The notes under the pieces are model-generated. The model did not search any database. It was not told the DNA's origin and saw nothing but the letters and a program-made list of their open reading frames with translations. Below are positions 26,521 to 42,563 of a stretch of 64,000 nt of DNA, in pieces. The stretch is from Aphelocoma coerulescens (taxonomy: Eukaryota > Chordata > Aves > Passeriformes > Corvidae): the NCBI RefSeq assembly GCF_041296385.1, contig NC_091015.1, forward strand, positions 90,132,004 to 90,196,003, in the 5' to 3' direction. Every line of letters starts with the position of its first letter. Position 1 is the stretch's first letter. Position numbers and translations under genes: made by a program.

Positions 26521-29500
26521 CTCACCTGAGCTCTTATTTAAGTCTGTGTGATGACACAGAAGTTGCAGTCAGTTAAGGCCCTTTTCCCTGGCTAATGTTA
26601 GCTGCTGGCAGCCATGTGATTAGTCATCATGGTTTGGTCATCTGCCTCTGAACTGCAAGGCTTTGCAGGCTGAGTTCACATTAGTTGTTAATGCCTGCTA
26701 TATAAAAGTAATAGAGGCCTCCTTTGTGAGGGCTCAGGCTGCTTTGCTGCACCCGCTGCAGCCTCGTCTGTGTGGTCAGAGCCGTGCCCTCACACACGGC
26801 TGTGTGCAATCCCTGCACACCCTGAGCTGAGAGGCGGCCATCGATTGTGAAGGCAGCACCAGGGAAAGTGGGACAGTCAGCTCTCTGAGGGGACTGGAAA
26901 CAGCTGCATCTGTTCATGTCTCAGAGTCATGCTGGAAGGCAAGTGATGTCTTAGTTAACGTGAGGTCTGAGCACCCTCATTTAAGTAGATGCCACTAGGG
27001 TAAAAGCATGGCCAGCTCAGTGTGGCTGGCACCAGGTCACTGCATGAGGAACATGCAGGATGCTGGTCAGAGAAGGCAGCTTCTCAGAGAGCCCTGGGAA
27101 AGCTCCCTAGCTCACCATCACTGAAAGTGACCCTGAATAGTCTGTACTTACTTGTTCATTTATTGTTCATTGCCAGGGAAGGAGCAGTCAGCTCTTACAG
27201 CAGTAGTTTGAGACCTGTGCAATTTGGTTCAGCTTTGTCTTCCAGCAGCCTCAGCTGGGGCAGACCACAGTGCTTTTGGGGTACAGTTCCAAACACCAGC
27301 TCCTGTTGCTACATGGTTCATGTTAGCTGAAGTGTCAGCAAGACATGTGGCCAGTTATTGTCATATTCTCTAGTCTTCTATGTATTACACCAGGTTTTCC
27401 CTTCCCAATAAGACAGGCTCAAGGTGCCAGGGTAACATGCTATGTGCACCACACCATGTTCATCCATCTGTCACCAAGCTAATGTACAGCAGGAGAGCTG
27501 CACAGTACTTCTAAGTTTTAGCATGTGTTCTATTAGAAACAGCTCAAAGCTGTTTCCAGCTATTTAAAAGGAATTTCAATGCTGCTTTGCTTTTTTTTTT
27601 TTTTAAATGAACACGTGGTCATAAACAATTGGAGAGGTAGGAGTTTTCACAAATAAACAGACTGATTAAGGGGAGAAGCTAATTGTATGGAGTACTGTCT
27701 TATATTTAATTAGTAAACACTGCTTAAGAAACAAAATCCAGATGTTCAGTTTTGCCCTGTGATTTTTCATTCCTTCCTGTTCCAAAAGACTAAAAGATAG
27801 AGTGGAGAGAAAGTGTTCACATTTAGACATTTATGTGTGTGTGATTTATGCAAGACTTATAAATTTCGTATTTACTCGTTACAAACAAACTAGTAAAAAC
27901 TTTAAATCTTTAAAAAAAAAAAAGAAAAATAACATTGCCATGAAGTTTCAATGAAAGTGAAGGAAGTTAAACTGAACAGATTGATGTGCATTTTGTTGTG
28001 GTAACCAAACTCAAATTCCAGGTCACCTGCATTAGATTTAAATCTCAGTAAAAGTTTAAATGTAATGTACTTAGGAGCAGACAGCTGGTCAGTTAAATGG
28101 CTTATATGCTTAACCCTGAGAGTTAAGTGTGTGTGTGTGTGTCAATACATGTCAAAATGTCACCTACTTTTCAATCAGGTTTGGTTTATTGACTAATGAT
28201 AACTTTAAAATTTTTCTAATACTAGCAAAATTATTTTCTATTTTATTTGTTAGGTAATCCCTTATATTCTATAAATAAAATGCTACATTTTTTGTAAATA
28301 GTGTAGTGTTTAGATTCATAACTCTTTCTTTTGACAGAGGATAAAAAGTACTGATTTCTAAGGACTCCTGCTGATGAGCATCTGTAGTTTGAGGAGTTAC
28401 TATTGGCAAGTGTTTTTCTTTCATTACCTGGTAGTTATCAGACCCTCAGGAAGAGCAGCACACAGACATTTTGTCAGCTCCTCAATGATTATACCTTGTA
28501 GCACAGCAGGAAAAACTACCATCACTTGGCAGTTATATTCATCTCATAGATTAATGTATAATGTATGCATCTGACAAGTAGATAATCATATTCAGTGTCA
28601 TGCTAGGTGAGGGGGTTTCTGTTACATTATAACCACCAGAAAGTTTAAGCTGCAGCATTTAACATGCTTGCTTGTGTATTTTTATTTCCCTCCAACCATG
28701 GGCAAAAAAGAGGGACAGATGCTGGGAACCATAGACTTGCAAGATTCAATAGGGAGACCCCATCTCAGTCTGGAAACATCAGGGTGAGGTCCAGAGTCAC
28801 AGGGTTTCTCTTGCTGGATCCCTGTGATGGGATCAGTTTCAGCCTGAAGAGGGGAGGAGGAAAGTCTTTGTTCCATTTGACAACAGTTTACTGCAAGCCA
28901 TCCCATCATTTTCCTAATTCTCAGTTGTCATCTGCTTGGTTATGTTCTAAATTAATCATCAAGAACCTAGGAGATAAGAAGAAAACCCTGACCAAGAACA
29001 AGGAAGCCAGTGTAACAGGGAAAATTCCCTATATGACAAACTGAGAAGCAAAGAAGACAAGACTCAGGAGCTGCTGCTTCCTACTTCATTCTGTAAGAGC
29101 AAGAGTCAGTGGAAAAGAAGCAGCTGTGTTTCATTCAGGCTGAAAATCACAACTCGAGATGCCTTAGCTTTTGCTCTCTGCTTTGGATTTGGTTATGCCA
29201 GACTAGGAACTGCAAAGTGGGTACTGGCTGCTGACTCTCCTGTCCAGTTGATCAGGGAGGCTCCACCAGCCAGTGAAATGTAGCACTGGCTGATAAAATT
29301 GGAGTCAGAATGAGTAAAGACAGACTATTCATACCAACTCAGTATATTATTGCAATAGCATTGCCTTATTGACTTATTCCCTGATGCTGTGCAAACACTC
29401 TATACTCAATAGTTGTTTAATTTCCAGCTGAACTCAGAAAATCATATTTTCCAGCCTTCAGCCTGGCAGCTGATTTTTCCCATGAGGGACACCAAAGACT

Positions 29501-31652
29501 GTACAGTTTTCATAGGCCCATTTGCTCTCAAATATTCAGTCTGTAGTGTAATAAATATACCATTTCATATCCCTTTCTGCACTTACAAATAAGTTCATCT
29601 TCCACGTGATAAACTATCCTGTGTAAAGCTCTTACATACATAAGAGCTATTTGATGTTTTCAACTATGCTGTCTGCTAAATAATGAGACATAAAGCAACT
29701 CTTGACAGAAGTTAAAGTAAGAAGTTATAGGAGAGAAGTTAAAGAATGTGTTGTATCTCTGCAGCAAGACTGACTGCTGGCCTATTAGGCGCTCAGGATA
29801 ATATGAATTAGGCTTGCATGTTGAAAAATTCCAAGGCACATGTTCCCATTTCACTGAAATCTTTTGAAGGCAGAAGAGGGGTGTCCATAGCATGAAATAA
29901 GTGCATGGCAGGTGGCTGCAGTGCACAGCTCTCACTGGGTGTTAAGAGTCCCACAGCATTTAGCCACCGTGAATGCACTTCCTGAGCTGCAATAGCTAGA
30001 GAGGTATCACGCCCTCTGCTTTCTTTCCAGCTTTGGAGATGATGTACCTGGAAGGCCAAGAGAGAAAACTGCATTCAGGGCCTGAACTGAGATTCATTTT
30101 TAGATGCCTTAGGTGGCTTCACTGTAGCTAGAGGGTGTGCAAAGGAGTATTTTAAAATAGGATTTGCCACAAGTAGTGCATATGAACATGTTTTCGCAAA
30201 AATGTGGATAGTGTTTTTCTCCTGTCCTAAAGAAAATAAGGTCAGTTACTACTACTACTGTGAAATCAGTATTAGACTGTCAGGTAGCAAGAAAATGTAG
30301 AAATACTTGAATTTATCTACTCACCTTCATGCATTTGAGAAAACAAGGATGAAGGGTTGTGTGTGCTCATTTGATTAAGTTTGGTAAGGATCAGCCTAGA
30401 GAGGAGCAAAGTGATTTGCAATTCTGACCCATGCAAGAAACTATTAGGGCTTTTACTCCATTATTCATCTTCCACTGTTACTTACAAGGCCTTTAGCCAA
30501 GTACCTGCTGCCTCATCCCCATGCTTTCAAGTGATCCAGATGCTGGAAAAGGGAGCAAGAAAAAAAACCCAAACTGTTCCTGTTTCCTTGTGACTGATGC
30601 CATAGGTTTCCTCAGTGTGTTGAGAGGGTGGCTAGCAGAAAAAAAATCACCCAGTAATTAGCTGTAATAGCTATAAACATTCCAGGCTGCTAATACTAGT
30701 TCTTAGTTCACAAGCTGAAATCTGAACAAAGTGGGGATCCCTGAGATCCTTAATTTAGGCATCCTTCTCTGTGCTTTGCATGCAATGCTGAAACCTCTCC
30801 ATTTGCCCATCTCAGCTCTTATGGAGATGACAGATAGCAGGCATTCTGAAGATGGCCCTTTGAAAACAAACAAACAAAGGACCAAACTCTGAATTCGGAA
30901 CAGGGACAGTACTGGAGGGGTGTGTGGTGAAATACGAACATATTTAATGCTAAGGAGAGCCATTTGTGCATTGATGGTGCAAAAGAGCAGCTGAACAAGT
31001 AGGTAAAAATGAACTGACGTTCACAAAGCCTCATTTTTTCACAAATTTTTGACTCATGATCTAGGGAATTGCATCATGCTCTGAAAAGGAGGAGCCATAC
31101 GTTTAAGTTCCTTTGCATTTCAGATACTGAACATCTTCCCTGCAAATGGGGAATGCAATATGACATCCAGTTAGAAACCTCATTAATCTGTTCTGGCTTG
31201 AGGATTTGGCTACTCTAGCATTTCTGCCTTGCTAGAAGAAACAGCTGTGCCACACCATGAAAAACAGGATCATGATGATTTCTTTCAATGTGAACAAGGA
31301 AATCTGTGAATTTTTCAGTGTTCATGTGCTCAAACTAAAACATCGCACAGACTAAGTTACTCTGTAGAAATCACGAATTTTAATTCTGGAGCAGAAAGGT
31401 AATATGACTTCTGATGGCAATAATGCTTTTCAGTTTTTGAAGTGTTTGTGTTTTAACAAACATGGCCTGGGACTGTGTTTTGTGTTATAGTGTTTGGTGT
31501 TATAGTTCCAGAAGGTCAGTTACCAACCACTGCACTAGAATTTATAAATGGAAGATTACTTAAGAGCCAACTTTCTTAAAGTGGCTTGTGTTGGTGCATT
31601 AACTAGGGTGAGCCTTTGCTGTTTTCTAAGGCTGACCAAGGTTATATGATTT

Positions 31653-31678
31653 GGGGGGGGGAGGGTGGGGTGTGTGGG
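31653..31678 (+). other. G-quadruplex-type motif
   Basis: On the transcribed-sense strand there are four G runs (nine G, GGG, GGGG, GGG) separated by loops of 1, 1 and 5 bases. This meets the usual sequence rule for an intramolecular G-quadruplex and would also form in the ANKH pre-mRNA. Folding is inferred. Confidence 0.7.
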
Positions 31679-32190
31679 TTTTTTTGGAAGTTAAGTCTGA
31701 CTGGAGTACTTTAGGGTTTGAATAATAATTGATTTTTTTCAATGCATCACACAATATCAAATTGCAGATTAATACTGCCAATCCTCATTCCCCTTCCACA
31801 TAGTTTACAGCAGTCAAACTTTATAGTATATTGTCCAGTTCATCCGGGTTAAAACAGTAGTTGATCCTCCCCTGTCCAAGGTCATGCTTACAGCTCTCCT
31901 GAACTGGAAATTTTCCTGAATATCTCCTTTTCTGCTTATGAGAATAATCAATTACCCCTGAAGACCTTCCAACTCAGAGTAACTACTGTGGTATATCTCC
32001 ATTCCTGGTATTTGTTGCTCACTTTCAGGAATACCTTTTCATAACAAAGAGGAGCTTAGTCATGGCTAGCAACTGGCTTTAAGAAACAGTACAAACTGTA
32101 TTTTCTTCAGAACTGAAGTACTGTATAGCTTTATTTTGCCTTCTGTGTAGTTCTTCCTCCTGAGTTTAAAGATAAATGAAAGCAAATGAG

Positions 32191-32326
32191 ACTAGTTCAG
32201 TTGGTCAGAGCATGGTGCTAATAATGCCAAGGTTGTGGGTTCAATCCCTGTATGGGTCATTCATTTAAGAGCTGGACTCAATGATCCTTGTGGGTCCCTT
32301 CCAACTAAGAATATTCTGTGATTCTC
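32191..32326 (+). mobile_element. tRNA-Ile/CR1 composite SINE, TguSINE1-like (copy 2)
   Basis: The tRNA-Ile-like head is well kept: an A-box-like TAGTTCAGTTGG, the anticodon arm GTGCTAATAATGCC with an AAT anticodon, and a B box GGGTTCAATCC. The linker TTAAGAGCTGGACTCAATGA leads into a CR1-type tail, GATCCTTGTGGGTCCCTTCC and ATTCTGTGATTCT. It lies in sense orientation to ANKH in intron 8. Confidence 0.9.
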
Positions 32327-32972
32327 TAAAATATTTTGCTGCCACCGTATCTACCTATGACATTCAATGTCAGAAGTTTAAGCCATTGCAGAGGCCACTG
32401 GATTTGTGTTCATTTTTTCCTACCTTTTGTTGTCTGTCTTTGTTTTGCATGTCTGCATTGCTTTATTATCAGGGGTTACAGCCTGGCTTTACTAAAGTCG
32501 TGGCAGATTTGGACTGAGAGACAGTAAAATCCACAGGAATAAATGTCACAACAAGAATCTGGTCCCTCTCAGAGGACACAACCCCAGCTGTTGACCATGC
32601 CAGTGTTTGAAATTCCCGGGTGTCAGAGTTCAGTGTCCTTATCTCTTATGAGTATACAAAGAAAGAATGTAAAAACACGGACAGATTTCCCCAACTCTCT
32701 CATATCTTACTTCACCAGTGGTGTCATTACAGCCTTATTGTATTAAAAAGATCTCACAAGTCTTATCTAGAATATCCATACTTTAAAAAAGCAGCATTAA
32801 CTTTAAGACTAAGTCAGTTTTATTTTGACTTTACTGTTGTAGACCATATGAAGGTCAAGGACAGCTTTTCGAGTAATACCACTCATCCAGCGGAGGAATT
32901 TGTTTTCACTGCTTTGATTTTGCCCATCTCTTAACTCCAAGATTGTTTTTTTTAATCTTCAGGCTGCTGGCA

Positions 32973-33035
32973 CAAAAATAACAATTGGAAAATAGCATAT
33001 TGGCAAAAAATAACGATTGGGAAATGGCATATTGG
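32973..33035. repeat. Two-copy tandem duplication (31-32 bases)
   Basis: Units at 32973-33003 and 33004-33035 share the pattern CAAAAATAACAATTGG, then AAATAGCATATTGG. They differ by a few substitutions and one extra A, so the duplication is not recent. Confidence 0.9.
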
Positions 33036-34086
33036 CAGACAGTTGCTCAAGAAGCTCTTCACCTTTTCAAGGTCAGGTGTAGTTCCCATTTCAGTAAATA
33101 TTATTACAGACATGAATGGAAGCATTCCTGCCTGCTCAGGAAGATGCTGGGCCACCAGAGGCAGACTTTATGAAATCCTCACAAGGGCCTTGTCCCATCC
33201 ATGGTACTGCATTGAGCCTTTGTCCTGGAACAAATGTTTTTTGTTTGCTTCAGTGAGGTGATTAATGTCTCCCTCATGATTGTTCAGGTTTCACACAAAG
33301 GGTCTGTTCTGCATGAGTGGCTGGAGCAGGCAGAAAAGGAAGCATCAAAAATTGTCCCTGCGGCAATGTTTCTGTTCAAACTTCTTGTTCACAGTAGGAA
33401 GAGCAGCAAGGGGCGCAGAAAAATTGGGACAGAAGAAAGTTACTAAGTTGGGACATGGACAGTTTTCAAAGAGAGACCAGAAATCTGCCATCTTTGGTTT
33501 ATTGAAGCTTTTTAGAAGTGCAGTAAAATATCCTGCTTTCTGAAAAAAAATAAATAAGCGGCATAATTCGCTGGGGAGATACAATGAATACCTTAAACAA
33601 TTTAGTGACCCAACCCAGCCTGGAAAATACCACCTAAGTACTTACAGCAGCAGCTGGGGAGACAGCAGATGTGGCATTGTGTTAATGCTATCAGAGTGTC
33701 AGTGAATTGTGCAGCTGCTGGACCTGCCTTTATTTCTAAAGAACGTAGTGCTCTGTCATGCTGGAAAGCTGGGGGAGTGGGGGGAGATTTAGATATGTGT
33801 AAACCAATTATTTCAGAAGGAGATATAAAGGTAGGGGGTATTCCCACAAGCAGGCTCTGGTTCCCCCGCTGCTTGACAAATTTTATGATGGCTGATTTCA
33901 GCTTTACACCCCCTGCACAGGACACAAAGTGCACAGAAATCTATACTGACTTGCAGGTGCCTGAGAGATCATCATTATGAGAGAATGTCCTTGTGATTCA
34001 AGTCATCAGCATTATGATAAATCAGTTTCAAATGTGACTGCGGTCTGACATTTTTATTGCTCACAGATCCAGGGGTTTTTGTTTCA

Positions 34087-34225
34087 TGGAACCCCAGAAT
34101 TGTTCAGGTTGGAAAGGCCTTAGGAGTTCATCAGGTCGAGCCTTTGGCTCAAAGCAGTGTCTGCTGTGATGTCAGAACAAACTCCCTGGGGCTTTGGACA
34201 GCCTGTTCCTGAAAACTTTACATTT
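34087..34225 (-). mobile_element. CR1 LINE 3' end fragment, reverse orientation
   Basis: On the + strand it reads ACCCCAGAATTGTTCAGG, TTGGAAAGGCCTTAGGAG and then CTTTGGACAGCCTGTTCC. This is the reverse complement of a CR1 3' untranslated end. The element is heavily 5' truncated, as is usual for CR1 in birds. It lies about 110 bases from SINE copy 3. Confidence 0.75.
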
Positions 34226-34334
34226 CCCACACAAGAAAAGGACCCACTTTCTTACCACTTCTGAGTTACAGGGCACATGAACACACATCATAATATGTCT
34301 CAACAGAGCATCAGACTGCAGCAACCTTGACCCT

Positions 34335-34466
34335 GAGATTTGCTCAGTTGGTTAGAGCATGGTGCTGATAACACCAAGGTTGTGGGATCAATCCCTGTGT
34401 GGGCCATTTAAGAGCTGGACTTGATAATCCTTGAGGGTCCCTTCCAACTCAGAATATTCTGTGATC
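34335..34466 (+). mobile_element. tRNA-Ile/CR1 composite SINE, TguSINE1-like (copy 3)
   Basis: The head has the best A box of the three (TGCTCAGTTGGTTAGAGC), the anticodon arm GTGCTGATAACACC and a B-box-like GGGATCAATCC, where one base has changed. The tail is CCTTGAGGGTCCCTTCCAAC then CAGAATATTCTGTGAT. It is about 2 kb from copy 2 in the same orientation. Confidence 0.9.
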
Positions 34467-37400
34467 TATGACTTGACACCTCAAAGTCTCAAACAATTTG
34501 GGATGATGAATTTAGTTTTTTGCTGTGTATCAAAAATTCCTCAAAACTGCCAAAACTGCATGTGTGGCTCTGCAAAGACCACTCTCTGACATGAAATGCA
34601 GCAAAGATAGCATGAGTCTGCAGGTCCATCTGGCAAGGATCAGGTTATGGTATGCAGCAAGCTTCCGTAGCAAGGCAGTGAAGCTGGCCTCCAGTGTTGT
34701 ATCATACCCAGCAATTCCTCCACAGATTCCAAAAAACTTCATGATTGTTTATAGAACTCTGCATAAAAAAAACTAAAACCAAACAGACCCAAAACAACAA
34801 ACCTAACTGAAAAAAAACCCCCAAAACCCTTAAGTCTTTAAAGACAACAAGGTTTTTACTTGATTATTGTCACGGTATATTGCATACAATTTCCTGTCAA
34901 CAGGGAACAATGGCTTTAAGATAAAACCTAGACTTTATGATTTCTTGGTCCACAATAAAACACAAAAGCACTTCTTTGTGTAAATCAGTGAGTAGCTGCA
35001 TCGCCTTCCTTCATAAGAACCCTGTTGAATGCTTTCTGTGGTTTTCGACTACCTGAGAGGTGCATGGTAGCTTCAGGAGGTATTAGGACTTTGTATTCTG
35101 TGCCACACCTCTATTCAACACGGAAACAAACCTCAACTGGAATTTGAAAAGGGGGGGTAACTATTAACTATTTCTGTTGTTTCAGTAGTAGTAAGACATT
35201 AACAGTTAAAAAGTCATTACTTTTATTCTTCATAAAAATACAGAAGTGCAGTTTCCTTTACCAGTAAGATGTTAGAGTAAGATTTTGAGTGAAAAGCCCC
35301 AGTACTATGCAGTCATTTAGAGAACTAAATTTTCAAGGTTGATGAAGGTATAGATTTGAAATAGCCATGAAAACAGCACTAACAAAATAAACATTTTTTT
35401 TCCAACATCTTGTAAAATAGATTATTGAACAGAGGAGACAATCCAGCATTTAGCACAGATGCTAGTTAAAACAAGATATTATCTTGACTTCAAAAATATA
35501 TCTGTGAAATCAATTCATCTTGTGTGATACAAGTTCTAAAAGGAGACAGAATTATGGAAGTTCTGTTTATGTCAGAAAGAGGGAGACCATGGAGACATTT
35601 GGCAAATCAGGAAATTCAACCATGTAAGACTCAGGCTAATTTTGATTTGTTTATTGCACGGTTCAAAAAGCTAAATCATGTCATTTATAATCTTCTATAG
35701 CAATAAAAGTTATAAACTTAGCTGACACTATCTCAAAGACCCGAGGTGCAATTCAAAGCTGAGATGTGTAATAATTTGCAAAGTAGGTTCTCTCTGCCCT
35801 CACCGGGCACCATGTAGCACAAATGGTAATAGGTAATGAACAAGGCATGGGTTAAATTAAGCTACAACCTTCAATACATACACAGAACAATATCTTGAGG
35901 ATAAAACACCTCACTTGGACAGCCATAGTTCTGCAAATATATCACGTTCAACAAATTATGTGAAACATCTGCTGAGTGTTTTTTTGCTGGAGAAAAATAG
36001 GAATTGCATTTCATCACAGGATAACCTTTACCAGGTTAACCATTTTCCACAGTAAAATCTATTATTCCAGACTCATTCCAGGTTGGCATATGTCAAACCT
36101 ATTTTTAAAAACATCCATTTTGGATCCCTTAATTTCTTTTTGAGGAACATAGAGCCATATTATGTCTCTGTCATCTGCCAGATTTTCTTCTACCCAAAGA
36201 CTGCACAAGGTCTAGAAAAGCTGTACTGTTGTTCATAGCTCACTGGAATACTCTTTTGTGCCTTATATTTATCAATGAACTTCTCAAATACAGGCAGTTT
36301 TCTACAAGTACTGAAGAGCAAATCAGTCTGGCACCCTGCAGATTACTATACACATGACAATAGCCTTTGTTAGCATAATGTATTATAATGCATTATGTAG
36401 TGGGTCTCTGAGGTTTAGTAATCCCTGTCAGCAACCAGAATAAATGGAAATAGCTTCCAGGAGATGCAAGGCCTATGAAAAGACTGTTATTTTTCAAGAG
36501 CTAGAAGCATTCAGACTCACACATGCAGCCTTTGGAACAAAATCTCATGAACAATCTTTCATCACAATCATTTGTGGAAGTCAAATGCCATAATTGTACT
36601 TAAGAGAATAAAGAGAAATTGAACTGAACACTAGCAGTTCTGTAGTTTCCCTACTGAAACAAAGATTTGCTGCATTCTCTCAGGCTTGGTGACGCAGTTG
36701 TTCTTAATTTTGACTTTTGAGTATGCTTAGATGCTGAATTTGTTAGCTGAAAATAGCCAGGTTCCACATAAAAATAGGCACACCTCTTTGAGGAGGGTCT
36801 CTAAGCCACAAGTGATAGAGTTTTTTACTGATTTTTAATGCACAGCTGTATAGGAAAAAATCACTAATATCAGATAACAGAGCATAACCTGCATGGGATG
36901 AAGGTGCACCACAGTTACTGAGCTCCTAAAGCAGTAACTCTCATGCAGACTGGGAAAGGCATCTCTTATGCTATGCTTGCCCTGCTTTTTATGCCCTTCC
37001 CTTCGGCGGCTCCCAGTGACCTTTAGCAGGGAGACAGTACTTATCTAGCTGGAGCTTTGATCTGAGCTAGTACAGTTGCAGTAATTTTCTTATGGTGCTG
37101 TGACTTGTTGGCATATTTAGTAAAGTTTTTCAAATTTTACTAGTGTAGAACAGTTGAAGGCACAATACCTAAACCCAAAACCCTTCAAATCAGTTCAAAT
37201 TACTAAAACACTTTCAGAAATGCTTAGGTTACTGTTGTTGATACAGAGGTAACATCATAATACATACTACTGTCTTTATGCAGAACTGCTTATTCTCTCT
37301 AGCATTACACTCTGCTATTTTTTCACACCTTCATTTCTTCTTGTATTTTTAAAGCACTCATTGCTGTTCAGTTGAAGTTCTGGTTAAATGATCAAAGGCT

Positions 37401-40400
37401 TTAAAAAAAACTATCCTTTAATATCATGCTGCACTCATACTGTTAGACAACAGAAAATCAAGTAAGCTCTGCTGCTAGAATTCCACAAGAAAAATCCTTA
37501 TTCCCAAAACATTGAAATGCTTCGGCCTCAGCAGAGTTGCCAGGTACAACACTCAACAGCCAACTGCAATTGCAGCCTGAAGCTGCAGTGCCACTCTGCA
37601 TGCACATTGCTTCCCTCTGCAGAAGCTTTCACTGTTTAGTCTTCATCTCTTGATTAGATTAAATGAAGGTACAGCTGTAACCCTAACCAAGCCATTTATT
37701 CTATTTTTAACCTTGCAGACGTGCACAGAAACACAAGTGGGGTGAGAAAACAATGTTAAATTAGGAGAAGGATAGGAAACATTCTACTTCCTAAAATCTT
37801 TCCTGATCTGAGTTGCAGGAAGTTAGCACTGCTTATTCCAGTAGAGCCTATTTCTATTTGTTCTGTGTCACAGTCCCACTTCTCCTGGACTGTTACCACC
37901 TTCTCCAGTCTTCTGTCAGGCATCAGCTTTTACTAAGATAATGACAAACATCATATAGACCACTTGAAATCACAAAAAAGCAGACTTCATCCTATTTTCA
38001 GAATATGCCATCTGTAATGAAGTCAGCAGCTGAAATACCTTCCTGCTTTGCATGTTTAGTGTTATTCTTTGCCTGAAGTAGAGCCTGGGTTTTTCCACTA
38101 TGTTTTGTCTTTGAAATATATGTTGGCTTCCAAAGTTCCAAGCACTCCAGGATTTAAATTGCAGAGGGCTTGAATGATGCAAAGCATTAATTTATTTTCC
38201 TGAGGCTTTGTTCCCTGTGGGCATTGAGAATATCATCTCATAAGAGGATGGAGAGGGATCTCTCAGCAAAATGAAACTAGTTACCAATATTGCAACCAAA
38301 AAGATGGAAGGATGCTGAGACAGAGATAACAGAGGCTTCTGCTGCCATGCCTCATCTCCCCAGACTACTTATTCTTGAGCTTAACAGTCTTTACCCACCA
38401 GCTGCTTTATAAGAAGTGCTCTTTGAAGCCATTTACCAGCACAACTCTTTGCTGATGGGGGGGTGGGGAAGACTGCAGTTTGCAACAGCTGAGGAGGAAT
38501 GACTGCATACCACCTGGGTCTAAGTCATTATCCCTGATTGGCAAACTGACCTTGCTCCAGTGGGAGCTGGGTGGAGATTGAGTCTGTTCTTATTAAGGCC
38601 AGGAGGAAACCTTCATTTTAGAGAGCAGGATTGCATACAGTGCCTTTGGTCACTTGTTTGTTTGCCTGTCTAACCATGTTCAACACTTTTTCAAGCTGCT
38701 GTTGAAGAGGGAAAGACTTCTCTGTTTGCCTTTTGCTGGCAGTGGGCAGGCTCTGCTGTTAGCATGCATGTATGGAATCTGGCAGCAGCAGCAGCAACTA
38801 TACTGCTCACTAGGACACTAATGGCATTGTGCAATGCAGGCAGTGTAAAGGTCCTTGCTTTGAAAACAGCAAATTTTAAATGAAGAGTGGACATCCTTGT
38901 ATCTTACTTTATTTATTGGATTTTGAAGAAAGACTTGACAAAATATTCCCTGTATGACTGCTTTACAGGGCGTTTGCAGTGAGAGTACAAATGACTGGAG
39001 TCTGCCTAAGGGTATCTCCAGCAATGAAAGAATTCACTCTGCTGTTGTACAGTTACTTTTTAATAACAGAATTCTTAACCACACAACCCCCTCTGCTCTA
39101 CATTGTCCCCTCTGCTTCAGTCATACTCTGTACATGTAGATTGGCAAAAGAAGTGCTCAGTTCGTTTTCTGCTCTTACCTTGCTCCACTCACTGTTCTCT
39201 GTAGAGGTGATGGAGATACACTAAAGACAGTATCAAATTAGTCAAGTAAAACCTGCAATTGTAGCAAATAAATAGTAGTTCCTACCCAAAGAAGTGGAGA
39301 AGAAAACTGAAGATGGACCTTTATGCAGGAAGGTGGAATGTTTTGTTCACCACACAGAGGGTCAGAACACGAAACCTCCCACAGGCCACTCAGTAACAGA
39401 CCTTGGGAGACTTCTGCAGCCTGGGTGCTTGGAGTCTTAACAGAAAGGACAATTTCTGACACACAACCAAAGAATGAGAGTGAAATCCCAGCTGTCTTAG
39501 AGGTTGTAGGACTTCAAAAACTAGTTTGAAAAGCCATCTGAACGTGTACAGGTGTGATAACTGGATAAAAAGGAAAGAGCTAGCTGCTATGATACAAGAT
39601 GGTAGGCTAGATTATAACAGAGTGGTTGTAGAGTCTTCCAGACTCTATTGTTCAGCCAATGTGCATCATTTACAGGGTACACAGGTTTGTAACCTGACAA
39701 GAGGAGCACCAGAGCATTTAAGGCCTCAAGTTTTGCACCATTCAGTCAGCTCACTTCCTTAACATCCACTTTACTACAAGAATAACAATAAGAAGTGATT
39801 TTTTAAAATCACAAAACCAAATTAAATAACAAAGCAGTTGTACTTGAAGGTACGGTTTCTTATAGGGAAAGTCCTGTAAGGACTGTCAGGACTGTTCTTC
39901 AGTGAGTGCCTTGAACTGAAGCCAGACCTGCAGCTGCCAACAGCCCCTTCAGCTCAGATGGAAGCCCTGCCTCAGGACTGACCAAAAAATTAAACAGCAT
40001 GTACTACCACTGTACCAATTGTCATGGGTTTTTCATGGAAGTCTTCCTTTCCTGTATGGACTAAACAGCACACTCTTTAATGAAAATAACAAGACTTAGA
40101 GGATTTGTGGCCTGAGAGCACTGTGTCTGTAGGACTGTGATGAACACCTTTGCCTTGCTATCAGACATTGCATACCAGCAGCACATCTAAATCTCTAGTC
40201 TTAGACTTAGGTCAGATCTCTGGGTCTTGGAGGATTTCAAATCTTAAGTTACTAAAAAATTTGATAATCTGTTTAGGAGTACAAGTGTTTTAACCAGACC
40301 AAGTGCTGTAAAAATCAAGGTTTTTACTGTTTGTATAATAGACCATTCAAGTACAACCACTTGCAGAAATGATAAAAATTCTTTCTCTATGCATCAAACT

Positions 40401-40627
40401 TGGTATGTGAGGAAAATTAAAGAGTAGGAATTTCTTCTGAAGTTAATGTATCTCTCTTATGTACATGTGTATTTTAATGCAAGTTAAATATTAATATATA
40501 GCATATATATTTACCATTAGTAGAGTTATTTACTCATTGGTAAACAAATATTTTAGTCCAGGAGGGCCTACTCTTTCTTGTGCTTCCCTTCTGAAATATA
40601 AACATTTCTTAATTTTGTTCTTTCTAG

Positions 40628-42563
<1,936 letters not shown>

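Noticed and set aside
28664..29044. 126-codon open frame in ANKH intron 8
   Set aside because: No family resemblance, inside an intron, and a shadow frame lies on the other strand.
34335..34406. tRNA-Ile gene
   Set aside because: The tRNA-like head runs on into a CR1-type tail, the acceptor stem is not intact, and two sister copies occur in the window, so it is a SINE.
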